Positions 25,016 to 33,701 of a stretch of DNA of 64,000 bases are shown in pieces. Each line of letters begins with the position of its first letter. Within the stretch, counting starts at the first letter, position 1. The notes under the pieces are model-generated. The model was not told the DNA's origin and did not search any database. It saw only the letters and a list, made by a program, of their open reading frames with translations. This DNA is from UBA1447 sp964612185 (GTDB lineage Bacteria > Bacillota > Clostridia > Oscillospirales > Acutalibacteraceae), in the NCBI GenBank assembly GCA_964612185.1, contig CAZTCR010000002.1:103631-167630 (forward strand), given 5' to 3'. Both the position numbers and the translations under genes were made by a program.

Positions 25016-26902
25016 ATGACTGTCGGTTTATACAAAAGACTAATATCCTTTATCCTTTCACTTTTTACTTTAACCTTAACAATTACGGGCATTAACAACC
25101 CTATAATTAAACCGTTTGTTCCCTCCGAGGTTGTTATTGAACCCCAAAATGTTGAAATGCTTACAGTTATTGAGAACGGTTTTAGTGATTATAAGATCGT
25201 TAGGGGCATTAACGCGTCACCTTCGGAGAAGAATGCCGCCAATATTTTACAAAGGTATCTCGAACAGATAAGCGGTGTCCAGCTTTCAATTGTAAGTGAC
25301 GAAACTGAAATGGCAAATCATGAGATTATCGTTGGCAAAACGAACCGCGAAGGAAGCGGGTACAATATAGACCGTGAAAAACTTGGCGATAACGGTTTGA
25401 TCATTAAGGTTGTCGGAGAAAAACTGATCATTGCCGGGTCGGAACTCAGGGGCACGCTATATGGAGTTTATACCTTCTTGGAAGAAATACTCGGATGTCA
25501 CTGGTACACTGCTGAGCTTATTGTAATCCCGGAGAGGGATAATGTGCAAATTCCAATTGCTACCAACATAGAACAAATTCCCACTTTCGAATTTCGAGAA
25601 ACTGACTGGATAAGCCCCCAAACAAGCACTGAGTACAGATTGGCTAATAAACTTAACGGTAACTACCGAAACTTTAATGAAGAACAAGGCGGAAATATCC
25701 GATACACAGGTGGATTTTGTCATACGATGGCATCACTGCTACCGGTTTCACTTTTTAATGCACATCCCGAATACTTCGCTTGCGGCTCACTCAACGGCGG
25801 TCAACGAACGACGGATCAGCCTTGTTTAACGAATCCGGATGTACTGAGAATCATAACAGATAATGTTTTAAGCTTGCTTGCCGGTAATCCGGAGGCTCAG
25901 ATTATTTCAGTTACACAAAATGATAACATGAACTTCTGCATCTGCAAAAACTGCTTGGCAGTTGATCTTACAGAGGGCAGCCATGCGGGTACTATGCTGC
26001 GTTTTGTGAACGCTGTCGCCGATGCTGTGAAAGATGCGGGCTACCGGGATGTTAAAATTGATACTTTTGCTTATCAATACACGCGCACCGCACCAAAAAT
26101 CACTGCTCCGCGGGACAATGTAATTGTCCGCTTATGCACAATTGAGGATTGCTATGCACATGCATTTAATGATGCGGATTGTGTAATGAACAGTCTACTT
26201 ACTAAAAATTTCGATAATTGGGCAGCGATATGCGACAACATTTATGTCTGGGACTACACAACAAATTACTATAATTTCTTAAGCCCTTTTCCGAATTTTG
26301 GAAATATTCAGGAAAACATGCAGTTCTTCGCTGACCACAGTATAACCGGTGTTTATGAAGAAGGGAATTATGCCGCTTCGTCGAGCAATGCAGAATTTGC
26401 CGAGCTCAGGGCATATTTGCTTTCAAAACTGTTGTGGGACCCTTATATTGATCTGGATTTGGAAATGAACGAATTTTTGCAGGCCTACTACGGCGCCGGT
26501 TGGCAATATATCCGTGAATATATTGATATGACATCGGAGAAAACCGGTGTATATCCGACACATAATATTATTTTTTCAAGTACGCTAAACCCCGGCGTTT
26601 TGTTGCTGACAAACAATGAAGTGAAATATATGGATGACCTATGGACCAATGCAAAAGCGTTATGTAATAACGACTGGCAAGCGGTTAACATCAAATTGTC
26701 AGAACTGTCTTGGCGTTATTGGAAAGGCTGCAACATGAAGAGCGAATTTTCAAGGTTGCAAAATCCGCCCGTTTGGCAGGAGGCCAATGAAAAATTGTAT
26801 AATGATATGAAAGCTGCAGGCGTCATGAGGTTTTCGGAACTGAAAAGTATAACGGATAAACCGGATTTTACAAAACCTCCGTATACTTGGGGAGTAAAAT
26901 GA
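25016..26902 (+). CDS. Exported DUF4838 domain-containing protein
   Basis: A 628-residue exported protein. An N-terminal hydrophobic stretch (about 9-27) serves as a signal or anchor. Residues about 50-170 resemble the alpha/beta domain that precedes the barrel in GH20 and GH67 enzymes, with EIIVGKTNR, LIIAGSELRGTLYGVYTFLEE and GCHWYT. The DUF4838 barrel-like part follows, with FCHTMASLLP, ISVTQNDNMNFCICKNC and YVWDYTTNYYNFLSPFPNF. The family is linked to glycan degradation, but no activity is established that I can name. AAAGGAGAG precedes the ATG. A short hairpin follows the stop. It may be an exo-acting glycosidase on plant or host glycans. Confidence 0.75.
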   Translation: MTVGLYKRLISFILSLFTLTLTITGINNPIIKPFVPSEVVIEPQNVEMLTVIENGFSDYKIVRGINASPSEKNAANILQRYLEQISGVQLSIVSDETEMANHEIIVGKTNREGSGYNIDREKLGDNGLIIKVVGEKLIIAGSELRGTLYGVYTFLEEILGCHWYTAELIVIPERDNVQIPIATNIEQIPTFEFRETDWISPQTSTEYRLANKLNGNYRNFNEEQGGNIRYTGGFCHTMASLLPVSLFNAHPEYFACGSLNGGQRTTDQPCLTNPDVLRIITDNVLSLLAGNPEAQIISVTQNDNMNFCICKNCLAVDLTEGSHAGTMLRFVNAVADAVKDAGYRDVKIDTFAYQYTRTAPKITAPRDNVIVRLCTIEDCYAHAFNDADCVMNSLLTKNFDNWAAICDNIYVWDYTTNYYNFLSPFPNFGNIQENMQFFADHSITGVYEEGNYAASSSNAEFAELRAYLLSKLLWDPYIDLDLEMNEFLQAYYGAGWQYIREYIDMTSEKTGVYPTHNIIFSSTLNPGVLLLTNNEVKYMDDLWTNAKALCNNDWQAVNIKLSELSWRYWKGCNMKSEFSRLQNPPVWQEANEKLYNDMKAAGVMRFSELKSITDKPDFTKPPYTWGVK

Positions 26903-26940
26903 AATCAGCCAAGTATGTTTGGCTATCAGAACTGATTTGT

Positions 26941-26969
26941 TTGACAAAATACGCTGATTGGTATAAAAT
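26941..26969 (+). promoter_or_regulatory. Promoter of lemA
   Basis: TTGACA (26941-26946), 17 bases, TAAAAT (26964-26969), 29 bases before the lemA start. Confidence 0.7.
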
Positions 26970-26998
26970 TATGACAAATAATAAAAGGAGATGAGCTT

Positions 26999-27556
26999 AT
27001 GAATTTTTTGCCTTATATTGTCATTGGTATCATTGCAGTGATTGCTATTTGGGCTATCGGCGCGTATAACGGGTTTGTTAAACTTCGCAACCAGGTCGAA
27101 GAAGCATTTGCGACAATGGATGTCTATTTGAAGAAAAGATACGATTTAATCCCCAACTTGGTAGAAACTGTAAAAGGCTACGCAAAACACGAGGCACAAA
27201 CGCTTGAAAAGGTCATTGCCGCGCGCAACATGGCGCAGAGCGCGACGACTACGGAAGGCAGGGTGGAAGGTGAGAATATGCTGCAAGGCACACTAAAAAC
27301 CCTGTTTGCCATTGCGGAAGCTTATCCCGACCTTAAAGCAAACGCAAACTTCATCGACCTGCAAGGTCAGCTCACCGTGATGGAAGGCGAAATCGCCAAC
27401 GCGAGGAAGTTCTATAACGCGGTTGTTAAAACCTTTAACACCAAAGTCGAAGTTTTTCCAAGCAACATCATTGCCAAGCTCTTCAAGTTCACCCGTAAAA
27501 CAATGTTTGTCGTTGACGAAGAAGCCCAGCGCCAGAATGTTTCCGTCCAGTTTTAA
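26999..27556 (+). CDS. lemA: LemA family protein
   Basis: A 185-residue protein with one N-terminal membrane helix (about 4-24) and a cytoplasmic or extracytoplasmic helical domain. Family motifs are YNGFVKLRNQVEEAFA, KKRYDLIPNLVETVKGYAKHE and GEIANARKFYNAVVKTFNTKVE. AAAGGAGATG precedes the start. The cell role is poorly defined; LemA often occurs beside DUF2207 membrane proteins, as here, which suggests a shared envelope role. A terminator separates it from the downstream DUF2207 gene, although read-through is possible. Confidence 0.92.
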   Translation: MNFLPYIVIGIIAVIAIWAIGAYNGFVKLRNQVEEAFATMDVYLKKRYDLIPNLVETVKGYAKHEAQTLEKVIAARNMAQSATTTEGRVEGENMLQGTLKTLFAIAEAYPDLKANANFIDLQGQLTVMEGEIANARKFYNAVVKTFNTKVEVFPSNIIAKLFKFTRKTMFVVDEEAQRQNVSVQF

Positions 27557-27571
27557 GGCGAACTAAACATG

Positions 27572-27604
27572 AAAGCCGCTATTGATGAATGATAGCGGCT
27601 TTTT
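27572..27604 (+). terminator. Terminator between lemA and the DUF2207 gene
   Basis: Arms AAAGCCGCTAT (27572-27582) and ATAGCGGCTTT (27592-27602), 9-base loop, T-run of about six. Confidence 0.85.
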
Positions 27605-27622
27605 GACAAAAGGGGGCTCATT

Positions 27623-28519
27623 GTGAAAAAAGTATTATCGGTATCTTTTTGTGTTTTTTTGACACTGCTTGCCTTTTGTTCAAGCGCAATGGCTGTTTCT
27701 GCCGCGAATTATGAGATGGATACCAAAGCGTTTGATGTTGATATCAAGGTAAGGGAAGACAATGTTTATGATATAACAACAACTATTAAGGTTTATTTTA
27801 ATGTTCAAAAGCATGGTATTTATTATTATGTGCCATACGCAGGTGAAGTAGCCCGGAGAATTGACGGCGAGGATGTCAGAACGCCATACCGCAACCGTAT
27901 TTCGAACATTAGCATACCCGGGTATAATTATGCGGTTAGCAATGAAAATGAAAATGTGTTATTCAAAATCGGCGATGCGGAAACTTATGTTTCCGGTGAA
28001 AAAACCTATGTCATCAAGTATCGATGCAGAGTGGCCGATGATAAGACAACTGCCCTTGACGATGTCTACTGGAATATCTTTCCGCCCGAATGGGAGTCTC
28101 CCATTCAAGCGGCAACGGTTACTTTTACAATGCCGAAGGAGTTTGACCCCTCAAAACTCGAATTTATCGGCGGTGCTTATGGCTCAACCGATACCGATTT
28201 GATGACCTACAATGTTGATGGCAATACGATAACAGCGATGCTGAAGCAACCATTGCCAAAGGGCGATGGCGTTTCGATGCGCTTGGTGCTGCCGAATGGT
28301 TATTTTGTTGAAAACAACAAGATTTTTATATTAGTTGCGCTGGTCATGCTTGCCGCTTTCGGACTCATCGTTTTACTTTGGGTATTCTATGGCAGGGATG
28401 AAAAAATTATTCCGGTTGTCAGTTTTACCCCGCCGAAAGGGATGACGAGCGCGGAAACCGGCTATATTATAGACGGTGTTATTGATGACAAAGACTTAAT
28501 CTCACTTTTACTTTTTTAG
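27623..28519 (+). CDS. DUF2207 membrane protein, N-terminal part up to an in-frame TAG
   Basis: A 298-residue product with a signal peptide (about 1-28), the extracellular beta-rich DUF2207 domain (about 32-225, with HGIYYYVPY and VYWNIFPPEW) and one membrane helix (about 236-258). The start appears to be GTG at 27623 after AAAGGGGG. The family protein normally continues with a cytoplasmic segment, more helices and a Gly-rich tail. Here codon 299 is TAG (28517-28519), after which the same frame continues with family-like sequence (ASKGYIALNQ). As read, the gene encodes only the outer domain and its anchor. It is paired with lemA. Confidence 0.7.
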   Translation: MKKVLSVSFCVFLTLLAFCSSAMAVSAANYEMDTKAFDVDIKVREDNVYDITTTIKVYFNVQKHGIYYYVPYAGEVARRIDGEDVRTPYRNRISNISIPGYNYAVSNENENVLFKIGDAETYVSGEKTYVIKYRCRVADDKTTALDDVYWNIFPPEWESPIQAATVTFTMPKEFDPSKLEFIGGAYGSTDTDLMTYNVDGNTITAMLKQPLPKGDGVSMRLVLPNGYFVENNKIFILVALVMLAAFGLIVLLWVFYGRDEKIIPVVSFTPPKGMTSAETGYIIDGVIDDKDLISLLLF

Positions 28520-29536
28520 GCATCCAAAGGGTATATCGCTTTAAATCAGACGGGCAAAAAAGATTTTGATATCATTAAAAAGCGGGATCTCCCGGCCAAT
28601 GCCAAAGCCTATGAAAAAACAATGTTTGACGGGCTGTTTTTAAACCGGGACATGGTCACAACAGACCAGTTGAAAAATACTTTTTACATCACACTGGACG
28701 CAACAAAAATCATGTTGAAAAATCACTTTTCAGCCATACCGGAAAACAATATTTACACCAAAAAATCAGTAATTGCCCGTGGCTTTTCAACTCTGTTGCT
28801 CCTCATTCCGGCAGCGGTGTTTTTGATCATTGGCTTATACCATGTCATGGCAGATCCGGGCTGGTATTTTGCCGCCGGCATTACACTGTTTGTTCTTTTT
28901 GTTTGCGCCGGCAAGCTGATTTCGTCCTTTGACAAACGCAAGGCGATGTCAGTCGCAAAATATGTGGCATCTACAACGGCTTCCATTATTATCGCGGTTA
29001 TCGCGTGTCTCGCAATGCTTGCAATCGGTGTGTTGGTTATCAAACAGATTGCCTTGGCGGCTATGGCTGTCGCGATTAGCGCAATAGCTATTTTCCTTAC
29101 TATTCGCATGAAAACCAGAACAGCCCAAAGCAACCTGTGGATGCAGGAAATACTGGGCTTGAAGAATTTCATAGGAACAGCCGAGCTTGACCGCATTAAG
29201 ATGCTTGTGGAGGAAACGCCGGAGTATTTTTATAATGTGCTCCCGTTTGCTTATGTGTTCGGTCTGACGGATAAATGGGCTGAAAACTTTGAGGGCATCG
29301 CCATCAGGCAGCCGGACTGGTATACCTCCAGCTACCCCGGTATGAATATGGGCTATTTTAACGCGATGATGTTCACCGGTGCGCTCAACAGGGGTATGTC
29401 TACTGTTACAAACAGCATGACAGTCCGACCTGCGCCGCAAGGCGGGGGTGGGTTCAGCAGCGGCGGTGGCGGTTTCAGCGGCGGCGGTGGTTTCAGCGGC
29501 GGCGGCATGGGTGGCGGCGGCGGCGGAAGTTGGTAG
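28520..29536 (+). pseudogene. DUF2207 membrane protein, C-terminal part after the in-frame TAG
   Basis: Continuation of the same frame for 338 codons. It begins ASKGYIALNQTGKKDFDI, then has four hydrophobic helices in two pairs (about 28780-28910 and 28960-29090) and ends in the Gly/Ser-rich GGGGFSGGGG-type tail closing in GGSW, all typical of the back half of DUF2207 proteins. The first ATG after the TAG is 28622, without a ribosome site, so independent translation is doubtful. One base substitution (for example TGG or TTG to TAG) would explain the break. It may be a pseudogene, a sequencing error or a read-through site. Confidence 0.65.
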
Positions 29537-29574
29537 ATATTCAAAACACTATTACAGATAAAGGATGGATCATT

Positions 29575-31260
29575 TTGGCAGAAATAAAACCCACAAAAAA
29601 CTGGTATAAAGAAATGGTGGTCTACCAGATTTGGCCGCGCAGTTTTTGCGACGGCAACGGCGACGGAATTGGGGATATCAAAGGCATTGTATCCAAGCTC
29701 GATTATATCAAGAGTCTTGGCGCTAACGCCATCTGGTTTTCACCGCTGTTTAAATCCCCGCAAAATGATTACGGGTATGATATCGCCGATTACCGGGACA
29801 TCGCACCGGAATACGGCACACTCGACGAGTTCAAAGAACTGCTCGCTTTGGCGCACGGCAAAGGGCTCAAAATCATCATGGATTTGGTTATCAACCATAC
29901 CTCCGATCAGCACAAGTGGTTTTTAGAGAGTAAAAAAAGCAAGGATAACCCGTATCATGATTACTACTTTTGGCGCAAGGGTAAAAAAGGCGGCAAAAAG
30001 CCGCCGAACAATTGGCTTTCCAGTTTCCCGGGACCCGGCTGGGAATACGATAAGAATTTGGATGAGTATTATCTTCACCTTTTTGCCGTTGAACAGCCGG
30101 ACCTCAATCATGACAACCCGAAGGTGAGGGCAGAGATTAAAGACATCATGCGCTTTTGGCTGGATATGGGCGTTGATGGTTTCCGCGAGGATGTTATTAC
30201 ATACATTTCCAAAAAAGAGGGTCTGCCTAATGGTCTGCCTATACCGGCGGCACGCGGGATGGAAAACTACATCAACGGCCCGCACATTCATGAATACCTG
30301 AGTGAATATAAAAACGATGTGTTGGCGCATTATGATTGCATGACAGTCGGCGAAGCGCCGATGATGAAACCGGAACTGGCGCTGAAATATATCAGCGAGG
30401 GCCCGGGACAGGAACTGAACATGATGTTCCACTTCCAGCATATGGAAGCGGACTGCCTGTTCGTTGAATGGGTACGGCGGCCGTTCAACCTAAAAAAGTT
30501 GAAAAAAGTATACACCAACTGGCAGGAACAGTTGTATGGCAAGGCGTGGAATGCACTCTATATTGAGAATCACGACCATTCCCGTATCATCAGCCGTTAC
30601 GGCAGCACAAAATTCCGGGTGGAAAGCGGCAAGATGCTCGCCACCATGTATATCTGCCAAAGCGGCACGCCATTTATTTACCAGGGGCAGGAAATCGGTA
30701 TGACCAACATCGAACTGCCGGAACTCGACATGTATGCGGATATTGCGACGCAGAATACTTATAAGCTGTTCAGAAAGCTGCACTTCAAACACGAAACCAT
30801 CATGAAAATCGCCAAAGTAGCTGCAAGGGACAACGCCCGTACGCCGGTGCAGTGGAGCGCGGAAAAGAACGCCGGCTTTACCACAGCCGAAAAACCGTGG
30901 TTTTACATCAACCCCAACTACACAGAGGTCAATGTGGAAGCCGCCGAAAAGGATGAAGATTCTCTGCTCCATTATTACCGCAAGCTGCTCAAGCTTAGGA
31001 GCGAAAATCCGGTGATTATTTACGGCGATTACAAGGAGCATTACAAAAACAGCAAGGAACTTTTCGTTTACGAACGGAACTACGAGGGCAAACGCTTGTT
31101 GACCGTCAATTCCTTTGTCGAAAAGCCGGTAGAATTCAAAGCACCGGAGGGGTTTGATTTGAGCAAAGGGACACTGCTACTTGCGAATTATCCGACTGAG
31201 AATCCTTCGGCCAATAGGTTTACAACAAAACCGTACGAGACGAGGGTGTATCTTTTCTAA
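29575..31260 (+). CDS. Alpha-glucosidase / oligo-1,6-glucosidase (GH13)
   Basis: A cytoplasmic GH13 enzyme of 561 residues that hydrolyses alpha-glucosidic ends of short oligosaccharides. The barrel begins with VVYQIWPRSFCDGNGDGIGD. Catalytic residues are the nucleophile Asp in GFREDVI (about 202), the acid Glu in TVGEAP (about 257) and the stabilising Asp in ENHDHSR (about 332). DLVINHTSDQH is conserved region I. The start is TTG at 29575 because AAAGGATGG lies six to eight bases upstream; a TTG at 29530 overlaps the preceding frame and has no good ribosome site. GH13 subfamily 31 fits best. A dextran-glucosidase or trehalose-phosphate hydrolase activity is less likely but not excluded. Confidence 0.88.
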   Translation: MAEIKPTKNWYKEMVVYQIWPRSFCDGNGDGIGDIKGIVSKLDYIKSLGANAIWFSPLFKSPQNDYGYDIADYRDIAPEYGTLDEFKELLALAHGKGLKIIMDLVINHTSDQHKWFLESKKSKDNPYHDYYFWRKGKKGGKKPPNNWLSSFPGPGWEYDKNLDEYYLHLFAVEQPDLNHDNPKVRAEIKDIMRFWLDMGVDGFREDVITYISKKEGLPNGLPIPAARGMENYINGPHIHEYLSEYKNDVLAHYDCMTVGEAPMMKPELALKYISEGPGQELNMMFHFQHMEADCLFVEWVRRPFNLKKLKKVYTNWQEQLYGKAWNALYIENHDHSRIISRYGSTKFRVESGKMLATMYICQSGTPFIYQGQEIGMTNIELPELDMYADIATQNTYKLFRKLHFKHETIMKIAKVAARDNARTPVQWSAEKNAGFTTAEKPWFYINPNYTEVNVEAAEKDEDSLLHYYRKLLKLRSENPVIIYGDYKEHYKNSKELFVYERNYEGKRLLTVNSFVEKPVEFKAPEGFDLSKGTLLLANYPTENPSANRFTTKPYETRVYLF

Positions 31261-31268
31261 ATAGGTCA

Positions 31269-31326
31269 ATCACAGAGGGACGGTTCTCGTGTGTTGTCGA
31301 ACACGCAAGAACCGTCCCTCTGTGAT
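31269..31326. repeat. Long perfect palindrome, REP-like
   Basis: Arms of 19 bases (31269-31287 and 31308-31326) are perfectly complementary. An inner CGTGT/ACACG extension and an 8-base loop complete a cruciform-sized hairpin with no T-run. The GGGACGGTTCT/AGAACCGTCCC core resembles REP-type repeats I know from other bacterial genomes. It lies between convergent genes. Confidence 0.7.
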
Positions 31327-31335
31327 AATCTGTGC

Positions 31336-32124
31336 TTAATTTTCCTTCAACGATTTCCGCTTTTTTATGCCCGGATTTTGTGACCGCTCATAGGTCTTTT
31401 TCCAGGTTTTCACGGTTTGCTCTTTCAAAAACTCATATAGCTGTTCTATTTCTTCTTTTATATCATAGGTTTCAAGTGCATCATAGTATTTCTTTTTGTC
31501 CCCTTCAAAGATGATAACGGGCGGCTCACCGTGAGTTAATAAAAAGTAATTCATCAGTGTTCTGCCGACACGACCATTTCCGTCCGCAAACGGGTGAATA
31601 TGCTCAAAACGCAGGTGGAAATAAGCGGCGGCCTTTAAAACATTATTGCCGTCGTACTCGTTCAATTCATTTATCAAATCAGTCAGTCCATCTTCCACTT
31701 CATCCGGCGGCAAACCGATTTCGTTCCTGCCGATTACATAGTCGTGCTTCTTGAACTGCCCCGGCCGCTCTTCATTTACGACAAACCTTCTTTCGTCATA
31801 GGTGCCGGAGGTTAGTATGCTGTGAACTTCTAAAATCAGTGGCAGGGAAAGCGGTTCTTTTTTGACAATCTTTTCTTTTAGGAAGTCGTAGCAAAGTTTT
31901 TGGTTTTGCTGTTCAAATAAGGCTCTTGTGGAGCCGGTATAACCGTAAACTTTGCCGTTTTCAAATATCTCTCTCGTGTCGTGATATTCAATTTCATTAT
32001 TTTCAATTTTTCCGGAGTGAAAAGCAAAGAGTATTCTGAAATTATCTAGGGCAAAGTCCAGCGCATCTGCTGAAGCAATGTCGTTTTTTTGCCACATCTC
32101 TCTAATTCTATCATAAAGTTCCAT
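31336..32124 (-). CDS. Fic domain protein with N-terminal inhibitory motif
   Basis: A 262-residue Fic enzyme that probably transfers AMP (or another nucleotide) from a nucleotide donor to a protein hydroxyl. The catalytic motif is HPFADGNGRVGR, with His177. The self-inhibitory helix motif (S/T)xxxE(G/N) is SGKIEN at 37-42, placing it among Fic proteins blocked by their own N-terminus. AGGAGGTG precedes the ATG. It stands alone, with no antitoxin gene beside it, as expected when inhibition is built in. No signal peptide. The target is unknown. Confidence 0.9.
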   Translation of the reverse strand: MELYDRIREMWQKNDIASADALDFALDNFRILFAFHSGKIENNEIEYHDTREIFENGKVYGYTGSTRALFEQQNQKLCYDFLKEKIVKKEPLSLPLILEVHSILTSGTYDERRFVVNEERPGQFKKHDYVIGRNEIGLPPDEVEDGLTDLINELNEYDGNNVLKAAAYFHLRFEHIHPFADGNGRVGRTLMNYFLLTHGEPPVIIFEGDKKKYYDALETYDIKEEIEQLYEFLKEQTVKTWKKTYERSQNPGIKKRKSLKEN

Positions 32125-32228
32125 TGAAACACCTCCTGTCAGATGATGGCATTATAGCATATTATGAGCAAATCGGGGATGTTTATTGGAATATTATTTT
32201 TGACGAACCTGCAATGTCAGCACTATTC

Positions 32229-32270
32229 AAAAAATCAGCCCAGATATACATAATAGTATTTCCGGGCTGA
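32229..32270 (-). terminator. Terminator of the DeoR-to-amidohydrolase operon
   Basis: On the minus strand TCAGCCC (32264-32270) pairs with GGGCTGA (32235-32241) across a 22-base loop, followed by TTTTTT. Confidence 0.7.
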
Positions 32271-32287
32271 CTCGCATTTGATTCATT

Positions 32288-33076
32288 TTATTTCGCGTAT
32301 TTTGTCATGAGTCTCTCAAAATTCAGATGAAAGACATTTTCTTGCTCATCAACAGAAAGGATTTTAGAGAGCATTTCAAGCTCTTCACCGGCATCCCACA
32401 TCGGGTAATCGGAGCCGAAAATGACCTTGTCGATGCCGAAAATATCAATCAGTTCGCGCACCTTAGAAGGCTCTAAAAAGCCCTGGCTGCTGCAGGTGTC
32501 CACATAAACGCCCGCTTCGGCGAGTTCTTTTGCGCTGCTGCCCCACTCGGACCACCCGCCCAAATGCGCCGCGATAATATCAAGTTCGGGAAACGCTTTT
32601 GCAATGTTTACTATTCTGTAAGGCTTCGAAAACTCTGTTCTTATATCGCCCGCATGAATCAGCAGGGGAAGCCTGCCCTCAATCGCTTTGTAAATCTTCA
32701 TGGCTTTTTCACTGTCCGCATTGAATCTTTGGAAATCCGGGTGCAGCTTGATCCCGATAAGCCCCATATCAATTATGCGTTGAACATCATCCTCGATCGT
32801 CTTACTGTCCGGGTGCAGTGTGGCAAAACCGATGAATTTCTCGGGATTGGCGGCAACGGCCGAGGCGATAAACTTATTGATGGATGCTGCCTGTCCGGGC
32901 GCTGTTGCGACGGAGTGTATAACATATTTACTAATACCTGCAGCGTTGCCGGTTTCCAGCAGTTTGCCGACGGTACCGTCATAAAGAACGCTGAGTTGAT
33001 AAAAATCGGCTATGCCGTGCGATGCTTTTACGGCGATTTTATCGGGATAAATATGAGTATGTGCGTCGATAATCAT
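32288..33076 (-). CDS. Amidohydrolase-2 family metal hydrolase
   Basis: A 262-residue TIM-barrel hydrolase or decarboxylase. It starts MIIDAHTHIYP, with the HxH metal site. The barrel also has GIKLHPDFQ (His), LIHAGD (His) and the late aspartate in FGSDYP. These proteins hydrolyse lactones or amides or decarboxylate aromatic or sugar acids. The ATG at 33076 is preferred to a GTG at 33082 because AGGA is nine bases from the ATG and only three from the GTG. It is the last gene of the eight-gene operon, 11 bases after the HAD phosphatase. A sugar-lactone role would fit the neighbours but is unproven. Confidence 0.8.
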   Translation of the reverse strand: MIIDAHTHIYPDKIAVKASHGIADFYQLSVLYDGTVGKLLETGNAAGISKYVIHSVATAPGQAASINKFIASAVAANPEKFIGFATLHPDSKTIEDDVQRIIDMGLIGIKLHPDFQRFNADSEKAMKIYKAIEGRLPLLIHAGDIRTEFSKPYRIVNIAKAFPELDIIAAHLGGWSEWGSSAKELAEAGVYVDTCSSQGFLEPSKVRELIDIFGIDKVIFGSDYPMWDAGEELEMLSKILSVDEQENVFHLNFERLMTKYAK

Positions 33077-33087
33077 TTCCACAAGTC

Positions 33088-33657
33088 CTATTTATTTATT
33101 TCTGTGACACTGCCTTTTTTAACCTTGAAGTTTTTTTCGCCAAGGTTGAAAATCGGTCCGTCATGATTGATTGAATCCGAATAAACACAGCAAAAACTGT
33201 AATCCGGCAGCTCGGCGTAGAGTCTGTTAACTTTCTCTTTTCCCTTGCAGTTATGCCCGGGGATTTCGCCTGTCTTCGGGTTCATTTTTGTGCCGATTAA
33301 TTTGTCGACGCCGAGTTTTTCACATATCGGCCGGAGCAGAAATTCGGGGGAGGCTGAACAGACAACAGTTGGCAGTGTTTTGTCCCGGTTAATAAAAAAC
33401 GGATAGATATTTTTAGAGTTTTCATCCCAAAACGCTTCAACCATTTTTTCGCTGTCAACAGCTTTCAAAAACCCGAAGAGCTTTGATTTTATTTTATCCG
33501 TATCACCGAGTTTTAGAGAGAAACGAATCATACTGATGACTTGACCGGGAAGAAATCGAAGCAACCCCGGCTGCTTTTTTAAGCAGAACAGCCAAAATAC
33601 GGTTTCCGAGTCGGTTGGGTAGACGGTTTTATCAAAGTCATACAGATTTGCTTTCAA
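33088..33657 (-). CDS. HAD family phosphatase, subclass IB
   Basis: A 189-residue cytoplasmic HAD phosphatase. Motif I is DFDKTVYPTDS (nucleophile Asp8), motif II is VCSASPEF (Ser), motif III contains the lysine in NCKGKEKV, and motif IV is VYSDSINHDGP. The helical cap between motifs I and II places it in HAD-IB with phosphoserine-phosphatase-like enzymes. It sits between a GH95 gene and an amidohydrolase gene on one transcript, so a sugar phosphate or similar metabolite is plausible. Substrate unknown. Confidence 0.82.
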   Translation of the reverse strand: MKANLYDFDKTVYPTDSETVFWLFCLKKQPGLLRFLPGQVISMIRFSLKLGDTDKIKSKLFGFLKAVDSEKMVEAFWDENSKNIYPFFINRDKTLPTVVCSASPEFLLRPICEKLGVDKLIGTKMNPKTGEIPGHNCKGKEKVNRLYAELPDYSFCCVYSDSINHDGPIFNLGEKNFKVKKGSVTEINK

Positions 33658-33701
33658 GTGCGGAGTCTCCTTGCGGCTTGTGTTTAAGTTAGGGGATGAT
33701 G

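Noticed and set aside
28517..28519. TAG as pyrrolysine or another recoded codon
   Set aside because: TAG ends several intact genes in the window, and no pyl genes are seen.
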